The position numbers and the translations under genes are program-made. Below are positions 1 through 8,090 of a stretch of 64,000 bases of DNA, piece by piece. Numbering within the stretch: position 1 is the first letter of the stretch; each line of letters starts with the position of its first letter. The notes under the pieces were generated by a model, which was not told the DNA's origin, did not search any database, and worked only from the letters and a program-made list of their open reading frames with translations. The stretch covers positions 1,752 to 65,751 of the forward strand of contig NZ_KB907624.1 of the NCBI RefSeq assembly GCF_000382145.1, in the 5' to 3' direction. Source of the DNA: Psychrobacter lutiphocae DSM 21542. GTDB taxonomy: Bacteria > Pseudomonadota > Gammaproteobacteria > Pseudomonadales > Moraxellaceae.

Positions 1-258
1 TATTTTAAGCGCTTGTTGATTGCATCTCAGGCATGTACATTAGGGTGGCGTATTATGCAAGCATCGGATAAGCAGTCTCAAGAGTTTGCTTTGTTTCTTG
101 TGCGTCTGTCAGGTCGGCAAATGAAGCACAACAAACCGATAACTGCGCCTGCGCTAATGGCTGGGTTGTTCCAGTGGCTTAACTTTACCGAGCTTGTTAA
201 TCATTATCCCCCTGATAAGCTAAAGTACTTTGCTGATGCTGCTAGTAAATTTATGTAG
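1..258 (+). CDS. C-terminal end of an unknown protein (cut by window edge)
   Basis: An open frame runs in from base 1 and stops with TAG at 256-258, leaving about 85 residues of a protein whose start lies outside the window. The visible part is helical looking, with a conserved-looking stretch ending YPPDKLKYFADAASKFM. I do not recognise the family, and no motif or membrane segment is obvious. An internal ATG at 13 could be mistaken for the start, but the frame is open upstream, so a truncated gene is the simpler reading. Confidence 0.5.
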   Translation, partial: YFKRLLIASQACTLGWRIMQASDKQSQEFALFLVRLSGRQMKHNKPITAPALMAGLFQWLNFTELVNHYPPDKLKYFADAASKFM

Positions 259-430
259 ATACCTATGTTCTCAAAGGGGGGATTTAGGGGGATTTTGTGA
301 TATTTATTAAAATTAAAAATCCATCCCCAGCCCTTCCTTTGGAAAAGGAAGGGAGTCAAACCCTTCATGAGCCACCGCCTGCATTCTAAGTTGAGATTGG
401 TGTTATATAACCATCCAAATCCAACACATA
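259..430. other. Intergenic, half-palindrome and G-rich stretch, no gene
   Basis: No convincing gene. Around 275-300 there is a doubled GGGGGATTT-type motif, and around 320-350 an imperfect inverted pair (CCTTCCTTT / AAAGGAAGG). Bases 386-409 resemble one end of the long palindrome family at 733-865, so this may be a decayed half element. The dispersed repeat at 431 follows directly. Confidence 0.4.
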
Positions 431-646
431 TTGGAGCCAATCCCGCCATCCGCTCATATCTTGGCTTGCACAGGGGCAGGCGCTACCGGCTAGCGCCATT
501 CCTGCGCCACGAGACTGCCCCTAGCCAAGCGCCTGCAACCCTGTGCTTCACCAAGGATACCCGCTACTGTCGGGGCTAAACCGCATCCCAAGGCCACATT
601 CAAGACATCAATAAAGCACATTTCTTCCGATAAAACGTTGGGTATC
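431..646 (+). repeat. Dispersed palindromic repeat family A, copy 1
   Basis: This roughly 215-bp segment is nearly identical to 43602-43816, and its core is related to 21381-21530, 31811-31952 (inverted) and 35613-35758. The core has a conserved left end (CGCT.ATATCTTGG), long inverted arms at 468-485 and 528-546, and a conserved right end ending GGCTAAACCGC. Arm sequences differ between copies but stay complementary. Small open frames across it are repeat artefacts. Confidence 0.85.
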
Positions 647-692
647 GTACCTCGACAGCAAGCACAAATCGTGCAAACCTAAAACACCGCAA

Positions 693-728
693 CAAAAAAA
701 ACGCCTAACGGATTGCTAGGCGTTTTTT
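693..728 (-). terminator. Rho-independent terminator downstream of aroG
   Basis: Stem ACGCCTA (701-707) pairs with TAGGCGT (717-723). An A-run at 693-701 reads as a U-run on the minus strand, and a T-run at 723-728 serves the plus strand. It is probably bidirectional and would end aroG transcription from the right. Confidence 0.8.
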
Positions 729-732
729 GTTT

Positions 733-865
733 TATACCTAACCCCACTCTCAACTAATTACAATCCCATGTAGGCTGGTGCTTTTAGCCCAGCAAAACCT
801 AATTTTTAGCTAAATATGCTGGGCTAAAGCCACAGCCTACGCAAAGAGTTGAGATTGGGGTATAC
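733..865. repeat. Long imperfect palindrome, family D copy 1
   Basis: A 133-bp element bounded by TATACC / GGTATA. The arms (CCCCACTCTCAACT... and ...AGTTGAGATTGGGG; GTAGGCTGGTGC.TTTAGCCCAGC and GCTGGGCTAAAGC) fold back almost completely. A second copy lies at 35780-35910 with the inner arms swapped. It is non-coding and MITE-like, sitting directly downstream of the aroG stop. Confidence 0.75.
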
Positions 866-892
866 CTAATAAAGGTGTAATAAATTATCATC

Positions 893-1978
893 TTAGCGGT
901 TAGGTAACACATCCTTAATGGTATTACGCAAGTTGCGTAGCGAGGCCATAGTGCCTTCCCAGTCAAGACAACCATCAGTGATAGATTTGCCATATTCTAG
1001 CTGGCTTGGGTCGTCAGTGAGCTTTTGGTTGCCACCTTTTAGATGGCTTTCAATCATTAACCCCATGATCGACTTGTTACCGTTGCGGATTTGCTCAGCG
1101 ACGTTTTGGATGACCATAGGTTGTAAGTAGGGGTCTTTGCCTGAGTTGGCGTGGCTTGAGTCAATCATGATTTTGACTTTGGCGTTGCCTTTTTCCAGTT
1201 CATTTTCGGCTTTTTCAACAGAGGATTGGTCATAGTTGGGTTTGCCGTTACCGCCACGCAAGACGACGTGGGCGTATGGGTTGCCTTTAGACTTGATGAT
1301 ACACACTTGGCCATCGCTGGATAGACCTAAGAAGTTGTGGCCTGATTTAACCGCGTTCATGGCGTTGACAGCAACAGTCATACCACCGTCTGTGCCGTTT
1401 TTGAAGCCGACTGGACAAGATAAGCCTGAGCTCATTTCACGGTGAGTCTGGCTTTCTGTGGTGCGTGCACCGATGGCTGACCAACTGATAAGGTCTTGAA
1501 TGTACTGGGGCGTGTTAGGATCTAGTGCTTCTGTGGCACAAGGTAGGCCCTTTTCGTTCAAGTCGAGTAATAGCTTGCGGGCGATGCGTAGGCCTTTTTC
1601 GATATCAAAGCTGTCATTCATATCCGGGTCGTTAATCAACCCTTTCCAGCCGACTGTGGTGCGTGGTTTTTCAAAATAGACACGCATGACGATGTAGATG
1701 CTGTCTTTTAGCTCTTCGGCCAGTTCGACCAGTCTGTCCGCATATTCGTTGGCGGCTTTGACGTCATGGATAGAGCAGGGACCTACCACGACCAAGAGAC
1801 GTTTATCTGTACCGTCCAAGATGTTTTGGATGGTAGTACGACCTGTCAGCACAGTTTGATATGCCTTTTCTGATAAAGGGTACTCGGCTTTTAAGCTGGC
1901 AGGGGTGATTAGCGGGATAAACTTTTCAATATTCACGTCATCAATATCTGCTGTGTGGGTAGTCATATTTGTGGTCAT
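893..1978 (-). CDS. aroG: 3-deoxy-7-phosphoheptulonate (DAHP) synthase, class I
   Basis: Condenses phosphoenolpyruvate with erythrose 4-phosphate, the first committed step of the shikimate pathway, in the cytosol. The 361-residue product has the normal length for the AroF/G/H family and carries GPCSIHD (metal-binding Cys at about residue 68), the RVYFEKPRTTVGWKG substrate loop and the DSSHANSGK metal/substrate motif. Which aromatic amino acid inhibits it cannot be read from the sequence, so the symbol is a family assignment. Two in-frame ATGs lie at 1978 and 1966, and neither has a strong ribosome site. aroC, later in the same pathway, is at 13080 but not in an operon with it. Confidence 0.93.
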   Translation of the reverse strand: MTTNMTTHTADIDDVNIEKFIPLITPASLKAEYPLSEKAYQTVLTGRTTIQNILDGTDKRLLVVVGPCSIHDVKAANEYADRLVELAEELKDSIYIVMRVYFEKPRTTVGWKGLINDPDMNDSFDIEKGLRIARKLLLDLNEKGLPCATEALDPNTPQYIQDLISWSAIGARTTESQTHREMSSGLSCPVGFKNGTDGGMTVAVNAMNAVKSGHNFLGLSSDGQVCIIKSKGNPYAHVVLRGGNGKPNYDQSSVEKAENELEKGNAKVKIMIDSSHANSGKDPYLQPMVIQNVAEQIRNGNKSIMGLMIESHLKGGNQKLTDDPSQLEYGKSITDGCLDWEGTMASLRNLRNTIKDVLPNR

Positions 1979-2304
1979 AGTTATCAGTGCCTAGTTTAAA
2001 AATTTTGGTAAAAGTTTGAAGATTAATTATCGGTATATCCTTATGTTTATTTAGGATTTTTTTGGGCTATGCTTTTAATTTAAGTAATTTTTTAAGGACA
2101 TACAAGCCTTGAAAGTTAAAATTATCGATTGAATTAACTAATCTATCAGTTATTAAGTCAATTATTAACAGGTGGGCTTAGGTTAGTTACATCAAGTTAT
2201 TAAAACCAAATAGTGCTTAACTTTATTATGGGGGGTTCGTGTCAGATTGACAAGGGTTAGGCGCATCTTATTGCCTGATATAAGGAATGGATGGGCTAAA
2301 TTTT
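1979..2304. other. Intergenic between divergent aroG and lpxB
   Basis: AT-rich, no gene. It must hold the aroG promoter (minus strand) as well as upstream lpxB control. I see no convincing attenuator or leader peptide, and no palindromic operator that I would defend. Confidence 0.4.
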
Positions 2305-2313
2305 TGTTATACT
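2305..2313 (+). promoter_or_regulatory. Extended -10 promoter for lpxB-rnhB
   Basis: TGTTATACT fits an extended -10 (TGnTATACT; consensus TGnTATAAT). No good -35 stands 17 bp upstream, as is common for extended -10 promoters. The start of transcription would be near 2320, about 35 nt ahead of the lpxB start codon. Confidence 0.5.
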
Positions 2314-2354
2314 GGTTTTAATTTTCTATTTTTATCTAATAGTAGAGTTTGGTT

Positions 2355-3674
2355 ATGTTAGCAAGTGTGGCAAGTCAGTCAATGATCTTAAATAAAGTTG
2401 CAAACAAAGCAGTCAGTAATGACTTGGCAGCAGCGACTCAGTCAAAAAAGCCGTTGATTATCGGCATTGTGGCAGGGGAAGCATCAGGCGATAGCTTAGG
2501 TGCTGACTTTATGGCGCAAATGAATGAGTTGTCTGATGATGTGATTTGGATAGGAGTTGGCGGGCCAAAAATGCAGGCTCAAGGCTTGCAGTCTTTGTTT
2601 TCGTTAGAGCGCTTAGCAGTGATGGGACTAGTCGAAGTGTTATCACAACTACCAGATTTGCTCAAGGCACGCAAAGAGCTGGTAATGGCCTTTACTCAAG
2701 CTCGGATTGATTGGTTCATTGGGATTGACGCTCCTGACTTTAATTTAAGAGTGGCGCAAAAGCTAAAGCCAAAAGGCATCTTTTGTGTGCAATATGTCAG
2801 CCCGTCAATTTGGGCTTGGCGTGAGTCACGTATTAAGTCGATTAAGCAGGCAACGCATTTGGTTTTGTGTTTATTCCCATTTGAGCTTGAAGTCTATCAG
2901 CGTCATAATCACCCAGCAGTGTGTGTTGGTCACCCACTTTTACATAATTTGCCCAAAGAGTTGGTTGAGATATCTACCCAAGAGCAACGACGTGAGTTGA
3001 TCTGGCATAACTCTGAATTGAACCAGTTTTTTGTCAAGCGCAAAGAAGATATTAGTCTAATGATTTGCCTGATGCCAGGCTCACGGCGCTCTGAGATCAA
3101 TGCCATTTTGCCATTAATGTTAGATGCCATTACCCGTTTGCTGCATGTCGATGAGCATTTGTGCTTTGTGATTCCGACTGTCGACAAAAACCATCAATAT
3201 ATCGTCCAAGATTTGATAGACAGACAAAATGAGTCGCTGCGCCAAGCGGTGGCAGTGGCTTATGATGAATCGCAAACGCAAACCCATTTTAGCCAGTCAA
3301 TTATGGCCATGAGCGATATGGTGGTGCTGGCTTCAGGAACGGCCACGCTGGAGGCGATGCTGTTAAGCCGCCCTATGGTGGTGGTGTATCAGATGAATAA
3401 GATGACCTATGCCATTGCCAAGCGTTTGGTAAAAGTGCCTTTTGTGTCCTTACCCAATATTTTGGCACAGCAGCAGATAGTACCAGAGTTGATTCAAGAT
3501 GAGGCGACAGGGGAAAATATTTGTCGAGAGGTGACACGCTTGATGAACCCAAGAGCTTATGAAACACAGTTACAAAATCTTGAGGATACCAGTACTTGGT
3601 TAAAGCAGCAAAGTAGCCAAAGTCCAGTGTCAGCAGTGATTGATACTTGGTATGATTATATAAATCGTAGGTAG
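2355..3674 (+). CDS. lpxB: Lipid-A-disaccharide synthase
   Basis: Joins UDP-2,3-diacylglucosamine and lipid X to make the disaccharide of lipid A, at the inner face of the inner membrane. The family signature GIVAGEASGDSLGADFM lies near the N-terminus, followed by IGVGGPKMQAQGL, VSPSIWAWR, LMPGSRRSEI and ASGTATLEAML, in the order of glycosyltransferase family 19. The ATG at 2355 is chosen over a TTG at 2349 because a GAG ribosome site at 2345-2347 is well spaced from it. The protein carries about 30 extra N-terminal residues compared with typical LpxB; an ATG at 2385 would remove some of them. rnhB follows 107 bp downstream on the same strand, a pairing also known from other gammaproteobacteria. 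Confidence 0.95.
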   Translation: MLASVASQSMILNKVANKAVSNDLAAATQSKKPLIIGIVAGEASGDSLGADFMAQMNELSDDVIWIGVGGPKMQAQGLQSLFSLERLAVMGLVEVLSQLPDLLKARKELVMAFTQARIDWFIGIDAPDFNLRVAQKLKPKGIFCVQYVSPSIWAWRESRIKSIKQATHLVLCLFPFELEVYQRHNHPAVCVGHPLLHNLPKELVEISTQEQRRELIWHNSELNQFFVKRKEDISLMICLMPGSRRSEINAILPLMLDAITRLLHVDEHLCFVIPTVDKNHQYIVQDLIDRQNESLRQAVAVAYDESQTQTHFSQSIMAMSDMVVLASGTATLEAMLLSRPMVVVYQMNKMTYAIAKRLVKVPFVSLPNILAQQQIVPELIQDEATGENICREVTRLMNPRAYETQLQNLEDTSTWLKQQSSQSPVSAVIDTWYDYINRR

Positions 3675-3781
3675 AGGCGGCATAAGGCAACTTTTATAAG
3701 CAACAGCTTCTAAAAAATAGACCCTATACAAACCCTATGTAAAAATAATAAGCTAAAAAAGTAAAAATAATAAGCTAAAAA

Positions 3782-4789
3782 ATGACCCAAATTACACAAC
3801 AAATAAACAGTTTAGATCTCAATTTAGAGCCTAATTCAAATAAGCCAAACTCACTACAACAAGCCAGCTTGCCATTACCACTTGCTACTCCTATTTTGCT
3901 ATCTGGTCAGATAGACGATGAAGCATTGATGGCACAAATTAAAAACTGGCGAGGCAATACAGACAGTGTCAGAACAAAAGCAACAAACTGGCTAACCATT
4001 GGTGTTGATGAGGTTGGGCGAGGACCTTTATATGGTAGCGTGGTGGTCGCAGCTGTTATCTTGCCAGAAGCTTGGTCTGATGAAACTGATAAATTATGCC
4101 TGCAAGACACTGTATTGGCTAAGGTTGCTGACTCCAAAAAGCTGACCGAGGCTAAGCGTGAGCGTCTGTTTGAGCCAATCAAACAAAAGGCGCTGGCTTA
4201 TGTGATAGTGGATGTGCCAGCAGCGGTGATTGATGAGATGAATATTTTGCAAGCTACCCTGCAAGCGATGCGACTGGCCTGTGAGCAGTTGATGTTGGCG
4301 GTGGTCAAGCTAGTAGCAGCTCAGGATGCTTATGATAAACGGGCGCAAGCACAGGTAAATAAAGTGGCAACTAAAGCACCAATAATGGGCTTTAAATTGT
4401 TAATTGATGGCAATAAGCTACCAGAGTTTGACCGTCAAGGGTTGGCTGCGAATGGCATTAACAATGAGGACAAAGACCAAGACCAAGGAAAAGACAAAGA
4501 CAGTCATGCGCCTGTTTCGATGCAAACATGGGCATTAGAGGCTGAGGCTTGGGTCAAAGGGGATGGCCGTCATACTGCCATTGCCGCTGCCAGTATCTTG
4601 GCTAAAGTCACCCGTGACCGACAACTGATTGCCGATGGCGCACGCTATCCAGGTTATGGCTTAGAAAAGCACAAAGGTTATCCGACTAAGGCGCATTTGC
4701 AAGCCATTAATGAGCTGGGGGTGCTGCCAGAACATAGGCGTAGCTATAAGCCAATCCAAGAGGCGTTAAAGCAAGAGTCCTTAAAGTAA
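3782..4789 (+). CDS. rnhB: Ribonuclease HII, enlarged
   Basis: Cleaves the RNA strand of RNA-DNA hybrids and nicks at single ribonucleotides in DNA. The catalytic DE pair sits in GVDEVGRGPLYG (about residues 74-85) and DSKKLTEAKRE follows. The later active-site region is around AIAAASILAKVTRDR. At 335 residues it is much longer than the usual ~200: there is a polar N-terminal extension of about 65 residues and an internal Asp/Lys/Gln-rich insertion (NNEDKDQDQGKDKDS) between core strands. The start lacks a clear ribosome site, so part of the extension may be untranslated. A short duplication (TAAAAATAATAAGCTAAAA) directly precedes the start. Likely co-transcribed with lpxB. Confidence 0.93.
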   Translation: MTQITQQINSLDLNLEPNSNKPNSLQQASLPLPLATPILLSGQIDDEALMAQIKNWRGNTDSVRTKATNWLTIGVDEVGRGPLYGSVVVAAVILPEAWSDETDKLCLQDTVLAKVADSKKLTEAKRERLFEPIKQKALAYVIVDVPAAVIDEMNILQATLQAMRLACEQLMLAVVKLVAAQDAYDKRAQAQVNKVATKAPIMGFKLLIDGNKLPEFDRQGLAANGINNEDKDQDQGKDKDSHAPVSMQTWALEAEAWVKGDGRHTAIAAASILAKVTRDRQLIADGARYPGYGLEKHKGYPTKAHLQAINELGVLPEHRRSYKPIQEALKQESLK

Positions 4790-4814
4790 CCCAACCCAAC
4801 CCTTAGGTAAAGTA

Positions 4815-5023
4815 ATACCTTTTCTGAAAAATAACCTATCTTTGTCAAATTCGCTAAACCTATTACTTGTAGCGTTTGCACTCGTTTTCCTCGATATCTT
4901 AATTTTCATATAGTTGTAACCAGATAAATGAGTTACAAGGCAACCGAGTGCAAGTACTACTGAAGTAGGCTAAACGAGGTTAACGCTGTAACTCTTTTAT
5001 ATGGCTGTGACTATATTTGGTAT
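4815..5023. mobile_element. TIR element family B, copy 1, interrupted
   Basis: The left end ATACCTTTTCTGAAAA and right end TTTGGTAT match the 103-105-bp elements at 16402-16504 and 49572-49676. This copy is split at about 4909 by a 105-bp family C element (4910-5014); removing it restores a normal-length family B element. No coding capacity, so it is a MITE-like repeat that would have needed a transposase in trans. Confidence 0.8.
4910..5014. mobile_element. TIR element family C, copy 1, nested
   Basis: A 105-bp element with imperfect terminal inverted repeats (ATAGTTGTAACCAGATAAA.. / ..TTTATATGGCTGTGACTAT). It is inserted in the family B element around it. An inverted copy of exactly the same length is at 61730-61834, where it overlaps the end of the lipase foldase gene. 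Non-coding. Confidence 0.8.
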
Positions 5024-5041
5024 AACAGCAGTCTAAAACCT

Positions 5042-5084
5042 AAACAAGCCAATCTACATTTAATGTTGATTGGCTTGTTTTTTT
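5042..5084 (+). terminator. Rho-independent terminator after rnhB
   Basis: Stem AAACAAGCCAATC (5042-5054) with GATTGGCTTGTTT (5068-5080), followed by a T-run. It lies beyond the repeat element, about 250 bp after the rnhB stop, and also separates rnhB from the convergent lipase gene. Confidence 0.85.
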
Positions 5085-5102
5085 AAGCTGTATTAATAGC
5101 AG

Positions 5103-7700
5103 TTAATTGAGGTCATGGCGATCCAGTGGATGCTGACGTAAGTGTTGATGCAAAATCTTACGTAAAGTTAAGACCGCTTCAGGTGACTCTTGAATACTGT
5201 GACCACCAGAGATGATGGTCTCACTGGCAGCGCCTTCTAAATGCGAGCTACTATAAGGAACAATGCCATCTGAGATATGGGGGGATATAGATTGTGTAAT
5301 ACCCTCAGCTAGATTTTTATATTTAGCTTCTGCTTCATCAGTAGCCTCAGGATCTTCTGCAGTGCTCGCTTGGTTATCAGTATTATGAGTCTGGTTATTT
5401 GTTAGACCAACACCTGCCACTGATGGCTGATCTGACAATGATGTCTCGGGTGGAGAGGCAATACTGAGACGCATCAAACCTTGATACAAGTCAGAATCTC
5501 TATTGGCGATTATTGAGTGATAAGTTACGTCATCAGCAATTTTCAAGTCTGCAGTAAGCTGCATAAATGATGACTTGTCGCTAAGCTGACTGGCACCATT
5601 TTCAAAAATCAATGCCCCTAGTGGGTTGGCGACCAATTCCCCTTCAGTGACGATACTGGTTAAGTTGCCTTTAATGGTCTGGGCAAAGCCAAGTGGCAGC
5701 TGTACAATACGGCGCAATAGCTGGGTAAACCAGCGGTCTGCGAAGTCTGTGCCTCTAAATGGTGCTGAGATAAAGACAGCTGTATCAACGCTGGCAAGTT
5801 TGTGAAGATGCAGACGATTATTAATACGCAATTGACTAAACTGATCATGTAGCAATTGACTAACTTTTCGGTCTTTTTTGCTTTCTGCCATCTGATTAAA
5901 CTTAGCTTCTAAGTTGTCATTAGAGACCAGCATCCGCCCAATGACTGCCCCCATACTGTGACCGATCAACACAGTATTTTGACTGGCGATATGCTGTGCA
6001 TTAGGGTCATTTATTTTATATGCAGTTTCAATTAGTTCTTGGATCCGGTATCTATTTTCTAACATAGGGATATTGGTGGGATAAAATATCTGCCACACTT
6101 GATAGTTGTCACGTAGCTTAGGATCATTTGAGATATCGTTGGTAATGCTCACCCAAGTTGCTGGACTTGATGCTAGCCCGTGTAGCATGATAATAATACG
6201 TTTATTCGGGTCATACGGCTCAAGCATAAATAGCTGGGGTTGAGTAAGGCTTTGCTGTTTCGCCAATAAGTTAAAATAGCCCACATTGCTTAAACGGTTT
6301 TCAGCCAACCACATTCCATAGCTTGCCGAGAAGTTGGCAGCAAGATAATAGGGTTTACCTAAAATATCAATGACTTTGGTATGGTATGGATTATATAGAT
6401 GAATATCAAAGTTATGACTGTCTAGCACCTTTTGTAGTGTATTCCCTTCAGGTATGATGACAGACGTCAGTAACAAATTCCCAGTTGAATGAATACGATC
6501 TAGGGGGTCTTCAGAGTTAATGCCCTTATTACTAGAACGAATTAATCCAGTAACCGAGGTGTCCATTCTATCTTCAAACAAGGTGACATAACTAACGCCA
6601 AAACCCTCACGCTCACTGATGGTATTAAGCCCTGAAAAGCTCAAATCATGGCTAGCATACAACTCATCAATGCTTTTATTGTGAGTGTGGGTGTTTTGTA
6701 GATACTCAGGCTCGTTGGGTAAATAAACATCTAACGAAACCGTCTGTGAACCAAGTTTAAACTTAGCTTCATCTTGTTTAGCTTCGTCTTGTTTGGCCTC
6801 TGCTGCTATTTGGTTGGCGTCTTCTTCAGCCTCAGTGCTTTCTAGGTGCTCTAATAAGTCATTAAAATAGGGATCTTCCGTGATGGGCGGGAAGGTAAAG
6901 TTAATGACTTTTAGCTGTTGTCCGTATTTGCTGTTGTCTTTTTCTATGGCACTGGTCGACATGGCGCTCTTCGAGTCATCGATGAGCTTAGGGCTAATAT
7001 ATGAGGTCATTTTTGCCACTTGTTGACTGTGGTCTTTATTGGCATACAGTTGTTTGATCAGCGCATCTGTGGCTGCCTCATAGACATCTTGGGTTTGGAT
7101 GTCCAAATTGGTAATTAAATTACTGGGCTCTTCCTCTTTTTGATGGGCGCCACCTTTTGCGCTGTCATCGGCAGTTAGCTGATTGTAAAACAAATAGGCA
7201 TAGCTGTATTTGATCGCACTTAACAGGTTGTCTCGATAATCAGTATTACACTGGCGCAAATATTGCATTCGCTCTAGATTTTCTTCGGGAGTGATGGGCG
7301 CATTGGCATAATAAGGGTCTAATGGCGGGCGCAAAATCTTTTGTACACAGTCTTCAGAGGCTTTGATTTGTCTGGCTCTGGCCATATAAAGCTCAGCAAA
7401 GAGTGCCATAGATTCACGGCTGTCTTTATTTAAGATACCAGCATGTACTTTGGAGATACAGGTATCAAAATTATCATAGCACTGAATGGCTGGCACCCCC
7501 ATAGATACCAAGACAGAGGCGCTTTTATTACTCAAGCTGTTTTTGGTGACGATATTATCACGCTGCTTGACGATGGTTTTGTTGGCGCTTTTTTCAGTAA
7601 CAGAGACGGTGTTACAGGCCGTCATTAGGAGGCTTAGCGCTAAGGTAGAACTAAGGCGGTGTTTGAAGCGGCTCGCTGTTTTTTGGGTAGATTTTGACAT
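5103..7700 (-). CDS. Large lipase-like alpha/beta-hydrolase lipoprotein
   Basis: A predicted outer- or inner-membrane lipoprotein with an esterase/lipase domain. The N-terminus has a signal sequence ending in a lipobox (LLMTAC, Cys about residue 29). A long middle region of unknown function follows, with an Ala/Glu/Lys repeat (QDEAKQDEAK). The alpha/beta-hydrolase part begins near IIMLHGLASSPATW, with the nucleophile elbow GHSMG at about residues 577-581, like PGAP1/lipase-class-2 proteins. A C-terminal HSIQESPEA segment may supply the catalytic His. At 865 residues it is far larger than a simple lipase. Natural substrate unknown. Monocistronic between unrelated genes. Confidence 0.8.
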   Translation of the reverse strand: MSKSTQKTASRFKHRLSSTLALSLLMTACNTVSVTEKSANKTIVKQRDNIVTKNSLSNKSASVLVSMGVPAIQCYDNFDTCISKVHAGILNKDSRESMALFAELYMARARQIKASEDCVQKILRPPLDPYYANAPITPEENLERMQYLRQCNTDYRDNLLSAIKYSYAYLFYNQLTADDSAKGGAHQKEEEPSNLITNLDIQTQDVYEAATDALIKQLYANKDHSQQVAKMTSYISPKLIDDSKSAMSTSAIEKDNSKYGQQLKVINFTFPPITEDPYFNDLLEHLESTEAEEDANQIAAEAKQDEAKQDEAKFKLGSQTVSLDVYLPNEPEYLQNTHTHNKSIDELYASHDLSFSGLNTISEREGFGVSYVTLFEDRMDTSVTGLIRSSNKGINSEDPLDRIHSTGNLLLTSVIIPEGNTLQKVLDSHNFDIHLYNPYHTKVIDILGKPYYLAANFSASYGMWLAENRLSNVGYFNLLAKQQSLTQPQLFMLEPYDPNKRIIIMLHGLASSPATWVSITNDISNDPKLRDNYQVWQIFYPTNIPMLENRYRIQELIETAYKINDPNAQHIASQNTVLIGHSMGAVIGRMLVSNDNLEAKFNQMAESKKDRKVSQLLHDQFSQLRINNRLHLHKLASVDTAVFISAPFRGTDFADRWFTQLLRRIVQLPLGFAQTIKGNLTSIVTEGELVANPLGALIFENGASQLSDKSSFMQLTADLKIADDVTYHSIIANRDSDLYQGLMRLSIASPPETSLSDQPSVAGVGLTNNQTHNTDNQASTAEDPEATDEAEAKYKNLAEGITQSISPHISDGIVPYSSSHLEGAASETIISGGHSIQESPEAVLTLRKILHQHLRQHPLDRHDLN

Positions 7701-7937
7701 AAGGTTAAGGCTTTTGGTATTTATGAATCAATAACGACTCATGTAAATCAGAAATTAGAAACTAAAAATTAAAAACTACAAGTTATAAATTACAAATTAA
7801 AAAATAATACAGATGGCAAATAATATAACAGATTAACAACAATATAATTAAAATAAAATCAAAAAAGAGTGGCTAAAAAATAGAAATATAAAATCAATAG
7901 CTAGATTTAACGGCGGCATAAGGGGTAGATTAAAAAC
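7701..7937. other. AT-rich intergenic upstream of the lipase lipoprotein
   Basis: Bases 7745-7805 are a very A-rich stretch of imperfect short repeats (variants of AAATTAGAAACTAAAAATT). No gene. It should contain the promoter of the minus-strand lipase gene, but so many weak -10-like sequences are present that I cannot choose one. Confidence 0.4.
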
Positions 7938-7968
7938 AAGTAAAGCCACTATGATAGTGGCTTTACTT
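7938..7968 (-). terminator. Terminator of the TPR-like lipoprotein gene
   Basis: A perfect 15-bp stem (AAGTAAAGCCACTAT / ATAGTGGCTTTACTT) around a single-base centre, followed on the minus strand by a U-rich run. It is placed downstream of the gene at 8091-8987. Confidence 0.75.
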
Positions 7969-8017
7969 CCTTGTATCTTTGCTGCTAACACGCTTTTAGC
8001 AACATGCTTTTAACAAT

Positions 8018-8065
8018 ACATCAGGTTTAAATTACATCAGGTTTAAATTACATCAGGTTTAAATT
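8018..8065. repeat. Three tandem 16-bp units
   Basis: ACATCAGGTTTAAATT occurs three times in perfect tandem between the lipoprotein stop and its terminator. It would be transcribed as part of the 3' untranslated region. Copy number may vary between strains. Confidence 0.9.
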
Positions 8066-8090
8066 CAATGTTTTGTTAATGCTTCGTTGC

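Noticed and set aside
367-579. 70-residue frame that is repeated almost unchanged at 43529-43750
   Set aside because: The similarity is explained by the dispersed palindromic repeat, which is shared over its non-coding flanks too. There is no ribosome site, and other copies of the repeat do not keep the frame.
431-646. Family A repeats as integron attC sites
   Set aside because: Structure-conserved, sequence-variable arms resemble attC sites, but I see no RYYYAAC/GTTRRRY core boxes, no tandem gene cassettes and no integrase in the window.
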